64,000 nucleotides of DNA from CAYRDK01 sp043819345 (GTDB lineage: Bacteria; Omnitrophota; Gorgyraeia; Velamenicoccales; Velamenicoccaceae). Where the stretch lies: NCBI GenBank assembly GCA_043819345.1, contig JBDREX010000008.1:1-64000 (forward strand), in the 5' to 3' direction. Each line of letters opens with the position of its first letter. Positions within the stretch are counted from its first letter, which is position 1. Position numbers and translations under genes: made by a program. Below are positions 15,444-23,300 of this stretch, in pieces. A model generated the notes under the pieces. It had not been told where the DNA came from, did not search any database, and saw only the letters and a program-made list of their open reading frames with translations.

Positions 15444-15481
15444 CCTCTTGTCTGCTTTAAATATTTAAAGCAGACAAGAGG
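15444..15481. repeat. 38-bp perfect palindrome
   Basis: CCTCTTGTCTGCTTTAAA (15444-15461), a TA centre and its exact reverse complement (15464-15481) form a 38-bp perfect palindrome. No T-tract follows on either strand, so it is not a standard terminator. It lies 12 bp after the small membrane protein and 38 bp before the transporter start. It could be a dimer-binding operator, an mRNA stabiliser, or a cruciform-forming site. Confidence 0.9.
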
Positions 15482-15518
15482 AGTTATATTCAATGGAATG
15501 TTATCTCAAGGTTACTGT

Positions 15519-17843
15519 ATGTTAAAAAATATCGTTAAATTTTCCTGCCATCGCCCACGGATGATTGTTTCTCTTTTTTCTGTGCTTGTCCTTCTTATGT
15601 TGACGCAGTTATTTCGTATCAAAGTTGACACAGATCCTGAGAATATGCTTTCTAAACAGGAGTTTGTCAGGGTTTTTCATGAGGATACTAAGAAAGAGTT
15701 CTCTCTTTATGACTATATTGTTTTTGGCATTGTGAATGAGAAGGACGCTTTAGGTGTTTTTAATGTAGGGACATTGACCAGAGTTTATCAGATCACCAAA
15801 AAAATTGAAAAAATTCCAGGGGTTGTTTCTGCTGAAATTATTGCACCTTCCACAAAAGATGCTATCTCTAGTGCGGGTGAGGGGGTCGTTGAATTTAACT
15901 GGCTGATGCCGCAGCCTCCTGTGACGCAAGACGATGCTTTGCGCATCAGGAAAAATGTCAGGGATAATCCTTTGCTTAATAATACCCTTATTTCCGAAGA
16001 TGGCAAAGCCCTGTGCCTTTTTATTCCCATTGAAAAAAAAGATATGAGTTATCGTATCTCTCAAGAGATTTTTAATATGATCAAGAGCGATACGAACGGC
16101 GAAAAATATTATATTACAGGCTTACCTGTTGCTGAGGATACTTTTGGGGTTGAAATGTTTAAGCAGATGGGCCTTTCAGCTCCTCTGGCGGGCTTGATTA
16201 TCTTTTTTCTGATGTGGATGTTTTTTAAAAATATTCGCCTAATTGTTTCTCCCATGTTAATTGCGGTAGCGACCGTTATTTTTTCTATGGGGCTTTTGAT
16301 TATGATGGGATTTAGGGTGCATATTATGAGCTCTATGATCCCTATCTTTTTGATGCCTATCGCTGTTTTGGATTCCGTCCATGTTTTAAACGAGTTTTTT
16401 GAGCATTATCAGAGGTTTAAGGACAAGAGAGAAGCGATTGTACGCGTGATGGAGAATTTATTTACACCTATGCTCTATACGTCTTTAACAACTATTGTTG
16501 GTTTTCTCTCCTTGTTGACGGCGCCTGTGCCTCCGGTACAGGTTTTTGGTGTTTTCGTAGCTATCGGTGTTGCTTTTGCCTGGATCGCGACAGTAACCTT
16601 TATTCCGGCTTATGTGATGTTGATGAAGGAAAAAACTTTTGAAAATTTCGGTTTGGCTGGTAACGAAGAAAATGTATTTCATCAAAGATCTTTTTTACAG
16701 GCGGCGAGGCGTTTTTCTGTTTTGAGGCCAAAAATCGTCTTGATTATTGCGGCGGTTGTGATGGGGGTATCGATTTTTGGGATATTTAAAATCAAAGTTA
16801 ATGATAATCCTGTTAAATGGTTTGCGCCAAAGCATCGTATTCGTGTCGCAGATACAGTTTTAAATAGGCATTTTGGCGGTACATATACCGCTTATCTTGT
16901 TATGGATGCAGGAAGCCCCGATGCTTTTAAAAATCCGGAAATGCTTCGGTTTTTAGAAAAATTACAGTTGTCTTTAAAGAAAGCGGATAGTCAGGTTGGC
17001 AAAAGTACTTCCGTTGCTGATTTAGTAAAAAAAGTATATTATGAACTAATGGGTGAGGATAGGTCTTATAATATGATTCCTTCCTCATCTGCTGCTGTTG
17101 CCCAGTGTTTGTTTACTTTTCAAAATTCGCATAAACCTCAAGATTTGTGGCATCTTGTGACACCGGACTATGCTAAGGTCAATGTTTGGGTTCAGCTTAA
17201 AAGCGGTGATAATCGTGATATGGAGCGAGTGGTTAGGGATGTTGAGGAGTTTATTAGCAGGAATCCTCCGCCTCTTCCTGTGAAGGTCCATTGGGCTGGC
17301 CTGACTTATATTAATACTGTGTGGCAAAATAGAATGGTTCATGGAATGTTGAAGTCTCTGATGGGGAGTTTTATTATTGTCTTTTTAATGATGGCATTTT
17401 TATTTCGTTCATTTTTATGGGGGTTTCTTTCCATGGTTCCTTTATCAGTTACAATTGCTTTTATTTATGGATTCATCGGCCTTATTGGCCGTGATTATGA
17501 TATGCCTATCGCTGTTTTGTCTTCTTTGACACTGGGGCTTTCTATTGATTTTTCTATTCATTTTTTAGAAAGGATGCGCTCTATTTATAAAAAAGAGAAG
17601 TTGTTGGGGACGACTCTTGAAAAAGTTTTTGAAGAACCGGCACGCGCTATTGTTAAAAATGCTATTGTTGTTTCGGTTGCGTTCTTACCTCTCTTGTTAA
17701 GTAGTCTTGTGCCGTATAAAACTGTCGGTTTTTTTATGGCGGCCATTATGGCGGTTTCCAGTGTAGCTACACTCATTATCTTGCCGGCATTGACTATGAT
17801 TTTTAAGAAAAGATTGTTTAGGGGTATATCCCCTGGGACTTGA
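15519..17843 (+). CDS. MMPL/RND-family transporter
   Basis: The likely start is ATG 15519 (AAGG 8 nt upstream), giving 774 residues; an in-frame ATG at 15498 lacks a well-spaced site. The protein has two repeats, each with one helix, a large periplasmic loop and five further helices. Loop starts are marked by KVDTDPENMLSKQEF and KVNDNPVKWFAPKHRI, the usual RND sequence after helix 1; AVLDSVHVLNEFFEHYQRF and LGLSIDFSIHFLERMRS are the typical central-helix segments. Members move hydrophobic molecules such as lipids or hopanoids across the periplasm using the proton gradient. The LolA-like and DUF1302-like genes that follow make a lipid or hydrophobic-substrate export cassette likely. Confidence 0.92.
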   Translation: MLKNIVKFSCHRPRMIVSLFSVLVLLMLTQLFRIKVDTDPENMLSKQEFVRVFHEDTKKEFSLYDYIVFGIVNEKDALGVFNVGTLTRVYQITKKIEKIPGVVSAEIIAPSTKDAISSAGEGVVEFNWLMPQPPVTQDDALRIRKNVRDNPLLNNTLISEDGKALCLFIPIEKKDMSYRISQEIFNMIKSDTNGEKYYITGLPVAEDTFGVEMFKQMGLSAPLAGLIIFFLMWMFFKNIRLIVSPMLIAVATVIFSMGLLIMMGFRVHIMSSMIPIFLMPIAVLDSVHVLNEFFEHYQRFKDKREAIVRVMENLFTPMLYTSLTTIVGFLSLLTAPVPPVQVFGVFVAIGVAFAWIATVTFIPAYVMLMKEKTFENFGLAGNEENVFHQRSFLQAARRFSVLRPKIVLIIAAVVMGVSIFGIFKIKVNDNPVKWFAPKHRIRVADTVLNRHFGGTYTAYLVMDAGSPDAFKNPEMLRFLEKLQLSLKKADSQVGKSTSVADLVKKVYYELMGEDRSYNMIPSSSAAVAQCLFTFQNSHKPQDLWHLVTPDYAKVNVWVQLKSGDNRDMERVVRDVEEFISRNPPPLPVKVHWAGLTYINTVWQNRMVHGMLKSLMGSFIIVFLMMAFLFRSFLWGFLSMVPLSVTIAFIYGFIGLIGRDYDMPIAVLSSLTLGLSIDFSIHFLERMRSIYKKEKLLGTTLEKVFEEPARAIVKNAIVVSVAFLPLLLSSLVPYKTVGFFMAAIMAVSSVATLIILPALTMIFKKRLFRGISPGT

Positions 17844-17875
17844 AAAAATTTTGATGTATTTTATAGGAGGCTTAT

Positions 17876-18667
17876 ATGAAAAAAGTTCTGTTTTTGTTGT
17901 TAGCTATTTTTGGAATTTTTTATTTTTATCAGGAGAATATATTCGCGATGACAGCCGATGAAATTGTTACTAAAGCCAATAGGGTCGCTTATTATAGCGG
18001 CTCAGACGGTCGGGCCCATGTTAAAATGGTTGTCACGGATAAGCAGGGAAGAGAGCGTGTGAGAGAATTCGTTATCTTAAGAAAGAATGAACCTGGTACC
18101 GGAGAGCAGAAGTATTATGTTTATTTTCAAAAACCGGAAGATGTTCGTGGAATGGTCTATATGGTTTGGAAACATCTGAGCCGCGATGATGATAGGTGGT
18201 TGTATTTGCCGGCATTGGATTTGGTTCGTCGGGTTTCTTCCAGCGATAAACGTTCAAGTTTTGTTGGATCAAATTTTGTCTATGAGGATATTTCAGGCCG
18301 GGGCTTAAATGAAGACGAACATGTTCTTTTAGAGGAGACAGATCTCTATTATAAAGTGGGAAATACGCCTCGGGATAAGAACGCGGTTGAATTTGACCAT
18401 TATGATGTCTGGATTGATAGAAAAACTTATATGCCTGTTAAGGCGCAATATTTTGATGTGGGAAACAAATTAATAAAGGAGATAGAGGCGCTAAAAGTCG
18501 AAGAAGTCAAAGGATATCCTACGGTTATTAAGTCAATTGCTCGCGATAAGGTTTCTGGCGGGTCCACGGTGTCGGAATTTTCAGGTATTGATTATGATAT
18601 CGGCCTGACAGATGATATTTTTACAGAACGGTATTTAAGGCGTCCTGCTCAGAAGTGGTTGGAATGA
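17876..18667 (+). CDS. Outer-membrane lipoprotein-sorting (LolA-like) protein
   Basis: The 263-residue protein has a signal peptide (hydrophobic to about residue 24, ending near IFAM). Its mature part includes EIVTKANRVAYYSGSDGRAH, MVVTDKQGRERVREF and a WLYLPALDLVRRVSSSDKRSSFVGSNF segment typical of the LolA-like group paired with RND transporters. The fold forms a hydrophobic groove for acyl chains. An AGGAGG site precedes the ATG. It sits between the MMPL transporter and the barrel gene, as in many proteobacterial cassettes, and probably hands substrate between them. Its stop overlaps the next start as ATGA. Confidence 0.9.
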   Translation: MKKVLFLLLAIFGIFYFYQENIFAMTADEIVTKANRVAYYSGSDGRAHVKMVVTDKQGRERVREFVILRKNEPGTGEQKYYVYFQKPEDVRGMVYMVWKHLSRDDDRWLYLPALDLVRRVSSSDKRSSFVGSNFVYEDISGRGLNEDEHVLLEETDLYYKVGNTPRDKNAVEFDHYDVWIDRKTYMPVKAQYFDVGNKLIKEIEALKVEEVKGYPTVIKSIARDKVSGGSTVSEFSGIDYDIGLTDDIFTERYLRRPAQKWLE

Positions 18668-19947
18668 ATCGTCTAAAGTTTTTTTCATGTCTGTGTATGG
18701 GTTTTTTGGCTTTGTGTTTTTTTCCTTTAGAGAATGCTATGGCTGGCGCTGTCCATGGTTTTTTTGAGTTTGATTATGGCGGGAAGATCAAAGAAAGCCA
18801 AACCAAGCATGATGCCTATAATCTTTTTGAACAAAGGCTGCAGCTGAAAGCATCGTATGATCCTGCCGTAAAGTTTCTTTCAGATTTGTCCACTCGTTTT
18901 TATTTTAAAGGGGATTTTTTAGTTGATGAGTATTTTGCCGGCAAGACTGATTTTGAATTAAGAGAGGCAAATCTATCCCTAACACCGTACACGTGGCTGG
19001 ATGTAAAAGTTGGCCAGCAGATTTTGACTTGGGGGACAGGCGACTACCTGTTTATTAACGATGTTTTTCCAAAAGATTATGTATCGTTTTATATTGGGCG
19101 CGATGATGAATATCTTAAAGAGCCGTCGGATGCACTAAAATGCTCTCTGTATCATGAACTGGCTAATCTCAACTTGGTTATTATTCCGGTTTTTACTCCG
19201 AACACAATGCCGGATGGGCAGCGCCTTTCTTTTTTCGATCCCTTAGAAGGCGGGATTGTTGGGACGAGCTCTGATCGTTACCTTATTTCACCGTATAATG
19301 ATTTTCAGGATGTTGAAATTGCCGCGCGGCTGTACCGTAATTTTGATAGCTATGAAACAGCCCTGTATTTTTTTCATGGTTATTACAACATAGCTTATGG
19401 ATATGAAAATGAGGCAGCACATCAGCTTTTTTATCCGCGCCTTAATGTGGGAGGGGGTAGTATTCGCGGGCCGGCCTTTGGCGGCATTATGAATATTGAG
19501 GCTGGATTGTATGATTCTTTGCAGGACAGAAAAGGAGACGATCGCCTGGTTACTAATTCCAGCTTTAGGGTGATGGCAGGCTACGATAAGGATTTAGGCC
19601 ATGATTTTAAATTAGGCCTGCAATATTATTTTGAAGAGATGCTTGATTATAATAATTATAAGAATTCTCTTTTGCCGGCGGATTTTGTCCAGAAAGAGCA
19701 GAAGCATTTTTTGACGGTCCGGCTGACAAAATTAATGATGTTGCAGACACTTAAGCTTTCTTTGTTCGCCTTTTTTTCCCCCGTTGATTTGGATTTTTAT
19801 ATCAGGCCTATTATTGAATATAACGCGACAGATCAATGGAAGGTTGTAGTAGGTGCAGATTTTTTTGGCGGCTCTGATGAGCAGACTGATTTTGGTTCCA
19901 TGAGGCAAAATTCTAACGTATATGTCAGATTGCGTTATAACTTCTAA
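18664..19947 (+). CDS. DUF1302-like outer-membrane beta-barrel protein
   Basis: The ATG at 18664 overlaps the LolA-like stop (ATGA), giving 427 residues. A signal peptide ends near AMAGA. The rest shows alternating amphipathic strands: WLDVKVGQQILTWGTGDYLF is typical of the DUF1302/porin-like partner of RND-LolA cassettes, and the last residues NVYVRLRYNF end in Phe, as recognised by BamA for barrel insertion. It probably provides the outer-membrane acceptor or channel for the substrate moved by the two upstream proteins. A substrate cannot be named. Confidence 0.85.
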   Translation: MNRLKFFSCLCMGFLALCFFPLENAMAGAVHGFFEFDYGGKIKESQTKHDAYNLFEQRLQLKASYDPAVKFLSDLSTRFYFKGDFLVDEYFAGKTDFELREANLSLTPYTWLDVKVGQQILTWGTGDYLFINDVFPKDYVSFYIGRDDEYLKEPSDALKCSLYHELANLNLVIIPVFTPNTMPDGQRLSFFDPLEGGIVGTSSDRYLISPYNDFQDVEIAARLYRNFDSYETALYFFHGYYNIAYGYENEAAHQLFYPRLNVGGGSIRGPAFGGIMNIEAGLYDSLQDRKGDDRLVTNSSFRVMAGYDKDLGHDFKLGLQYYFEEMLDYNNYKNSLLPADFVQKEQKHFLTVRLTKLMMLQTLKLSLFAFFSPVDLDFYIRPIIEYNATDQWKVVVGADFFGGSDEQTDFGSMRQNSNVYVRLRYNF

Positions 19948-19984
19948 TGATCTTGTTGTGAAGGTATTCATAGGTAATTTATGA

Positions 19985-20014
19985 TTGGACAATCATTTTT
20001 GTGCATAGTATAAT
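19985..20014 (+). promoter_or_regulatory. Promoter of the giant coiled-coil gene with operator-like dyad on the -35 box
   Basis: TTGGAC (19985-19990) and TATAAT (20009-20014) are separated by 18 bp. The -35 box lies inside a 16-bp dyad, ATGATTG-GA-CAATCAT (19981-19996), which could be bound by a dimeric regulator. A wider inverted repeat, ATTCATAGG (19966-19974) and CCTATGAAT (20030-20038), brackets the promoter and may also serve as terminator of the barrel gene, as TTTTT follows the second arm. Confidence 0.6.
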
Positions 20015-20020
20015 GCTGTT

Positions 20021-20332
20021 TCTTTACAGCCTATGAATTTTTTAGAGATCATTCAAATAGCGTGTGTTAAAAGCGGTAAAGTAAACTGGTTTTCAAGCCA
20101 CGGGAAGTCGTTGATAAAAGCCTAAAAGTTCTTATTGTGTGATAGATTGTAGTCTGCTATTGGACCGCATCGTTTTTCAAGACACGAAATAATCCTTCAG
20201 GGTTTAACGCAACCGCAAAAAACTAAGTTTTTTGACGGCTATTTTTTGAGCCGTTCGGTGTTTTTTTGCCTAAACTTCTCTTTAAGCCAGCTTCTATTTG
20301 TTGACTAATATTTAACAATTTCAATCCATTTT
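20021..20332 (+). promoter_or_regulatory. Long structured 5' leader (attenuator-like) of the giant coiled-coil gene
   Basis: This ~310-base stretch has no gene. GCGGT (20073-20077) can pair with ACCGC (20164-20168), enclosing ~86 nt that could form a domain. Further on, CCG-C-AAAAAAC (20213-20223) pairs with GTTTTTT-GA-CGG (20227-20238), and this hairpin shares bases 20235-20238 with the terminator-like hairpin at 20235-20254. Two mutually exclusive hairpins after a possible folded domain is the design of a riboswitch or attenuator. I could not match a known class; CCACGGG near 20098 recalls c-di-GMP-I riboswitches but the surrounding order does not fit. Confidence 0.4.
20235..20267 (+). terminator. 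Terminator-like hairpin in the leader
   Basis: ACGGCT (20235-20240) pairs with AGCCGT (20249-20254) over an 8-nt loop; a run of seven T follows at 20261-20267, six bases after the stem. It lies before, not after, a gene, so it fits attenuation of the coiled-coil gene. Confidence 0.5.
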
Positions 20333-23300
20333 ATGAAAATTAGAAAAATTATCTTAAGCCTATTTCTTGTTGTCTCTTCCTGCTTGCTTTTGTCAGAGGC
20401 TAGCGCGCAGAAGGGCGCTTATGTGGCTGACTTTATCTGTGAATACGCAAAAAATCTTTATGATCAGGGTATTTTAGAAGAGGCCAAGCACGAATTCAGT
20501 AAAGCTTTGATTATCGACCCAGATAATACAATGGCAAAATCTTATTTAGAGAAGATGGGCCTTGAAACAGGTAAATATGCGGTAGAGAGGCCAGATTTGG
20601 CAGTGTCTGCTCTTACTGTTTCGAAACCAGCATATTCCGTATCCAATGCCCCCTATGGAGCAGTTGTTTTTTCCTCTCAAGATGTTAATAAAAGCGATGA
20701 ACTTGTTGTTTTAAGTGCGCAGTTAGCGGGTTTGAAACAGCAGATTTATGCTTTGCAGGAAGCCATGGCGGCTAAAGAAGGAGATATGAAGTCTAAAGAG
20801 GAAGAGGCTGGTTTTCTAAAAGAGAAATTTGCTTTAGCACAGGGGAGGCTTGATCAATTGCGCGAAGATGCTTTACAGAGAGATCAGCAGTTGGAAAAAT
20901 TAAAAGGACAGATTGGCGCGCTTGAGTCAAGTTCTGCTAAGCAGCTCGAGATGTATAAGGCGAAGCTGGAAACACTGGAGGCTTCTGTCTCAGTTGTAAG
21001 CAAGCAATCACAGCAAGAAGACGTGCTGTTAAAACAAGCTGTCGCGCAGGGATTCTCAGATGAGCTTATTGGGCTCCGGGCTCAATTGGACAAATTACAG
21101 AAAGAGGCAGATGGCAAAGATGGTGCTTTAGAGCGCATGAAGGACATGCTTAGAGCGCTTGAGATGGCTTCAGCTAAGCAGATTAAAAAGTATCAGGATG
21201 CTTTAGAAAAACTGGAGAGTTCTGTTACAGCCAAGACGGGGGAAGTGGGGGTTAAGCAGGATTCCATGGAAGTGCTTGCGCAGGAATTAGTAGCATCCGA
21301 GAATCAACTCAAAGACCTACAGGGGCAGCTTGCTTTGAAAAATTCTCAGCTTGAAGAAGCGAAAGAAAAAATTATATCAGGGGTAGAACTTTCTGAGAAG
21401 TTGAGCCATCAACACAAAGAGGAGCTGGACGTATTGCGCTCATCATTGGCTGGTGCCAGAAAAGAATTATTTATTAAGGAGGCATCTTTAGGTGAATTGG
21501 AAAAGAAGCTCGCATTGATGCAGGAGGAAAGAGATGCGCTTAAAAAGGATATCATTTTCCATAATGAAAAGACGCGCTTATCCAAGGATTCTTTTGCTTC
21601 GCAGGAGAATGCTATTAAGAAGCAGGAAAAAAGTTTTCAAGAGTTATCTGTCTTGTCTGATCGTCTAAGGCGCGAAGTTGATGCGTTGAGCAGAAGTGTT
21701 CAAGAGAAGGAAGACTACATAAAGAAGTTAGCAGGAGAATACGATCTTTATAAAAAACGGCTGGATGAGGAAATCCATGCTTACCGTAATGAAATAAAGG
21801 CGCTGGAAGCTTCTATGGGAGAAAAAGATAAGATTATTCGCCAAAAAGAAGAGTCTATCGTAGATTTGAATAATAAGTTGCGGATCGCGCAGGATGCGCT
21901 TGAAGCATCCCGTGTGCAAAGGCAGGAAGCTATTCGCCAAAAGGAAGATATTGAGAAGAAACATGACGAAGAGGTGGCGTATATTCAAGAGCAGTTGAAG
22001 AATTTGCGGGAAGAAGTGTCGGCCAAGGATAGCGCCATAAAGCAGCTGAATGAAAAAATGGAAGGGCATGTTTTTTCTTCCGATGAAGAGTTGAAAGGAT
22101 ACAAAGAAGAGATAAACAACCTGCAAACATCTGTCAATTCAAAAGATGAGGCCTTAAAGGAACTCCGTGATAAGCTTACACATGTTCAGCAGGATTTTGA
22201 TGGTTTACGCGGCCAGATACAGACGAAAGAAGAGCGTCTGTCCATCCTTCAAAAAGAAGCGCAGGCTCTAAAGATTGAGGCTTCGCGTCAATCAAAAGAG
22301 CATGAAGATGAGGCAAAAACACTTCATGCTTCTATAGCTATTAAAGAGCAGGAACTCATTCAAAAAGAAGGCCTTGTTGTGCAGTTGAATGAAAAGTTGA
22401 CGTCTGCCAGGGGTGAATTAAATGAGCTGCAAAAAGCCGCTTCACAGAGGGCCGTTCAGGTTCAACAGTTAAAAGAAGAAATTGTGGCGTTAAAAGATAT
22501 TTTGGGCCGGCATTTTCAAACCTATAATGATCAGATAACTTCTTTGCAAACTTCTTTTTCGGCACAGGATGATCTTAAAAGCGCTAAAGAGCAGATGAGG
22601 GATTTAGCTATCGCCTCTGGCCGGCAATTAAAAGGTTATCATGACAAGATGAAAAAGTTGCAATCTCTTTTAGAAGTTGCCAATAGTGAGTTGACACTTA
22701 GTAAGCAGGGAATTGCTGAAAAAGAAGGAGAGATTGCGAACTTAAAAAATGCATTGTCAGCTGCTCATCTTTCGATGAGTGATTTAGGTGCTCAGGTTTT
22801 GGAAAAAGATAAGATGATTACGCATTTGGAAGGGCGCTTAAAAAACTTTATGGGTTTTTCAGGCCATCGTTTTAAATTAGAGCAGGCTCGTGTTAAGGAG
22901 TTGGAGGCCCAGCTTGATCAGCAAAAACGAACATTAGAAGAGGAATTAAACCTTTATAAGGGGCGTCTTAGCATTTTAGAGTCCTTTAAAGAGGAGCAGG
23001 ATAAAATTTTGACTCAGAAGCAGGGGGCTGTTGAAGATTTGTTAGTTGCCAAGGGCCAGATGGAGGCGATGGTTCACCTTAAGGATGAGGCGCTTGAGGC
23101 TGAAAAAATCAACTTTTCAAATCAGGTTAAGTCTTATAAAGAACAATTGAGTGTTGCGGAAAAATCTCTTGCGTTGAAAGATCAGTTAATTCAGGAAAAA
23201 GAATCTGTTTTGAAAGATCTTTCGGATAAGCTTGTTTTAGCTATGCAAAATGTTAAAGAAAAAGACGCAGAGATGGCGCGGCAAGAATCGCAGATAGAAG

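Noticed and set aside
15444..15481. Terminator
   Set aside because: The palindrome lacks a T-run on either strand.
20073..20168. c-di-GMP-I riboswitch
   Set aside because: CCACGGG and an AAAGCC-like segment occur, but not in the conserved order or spacing.
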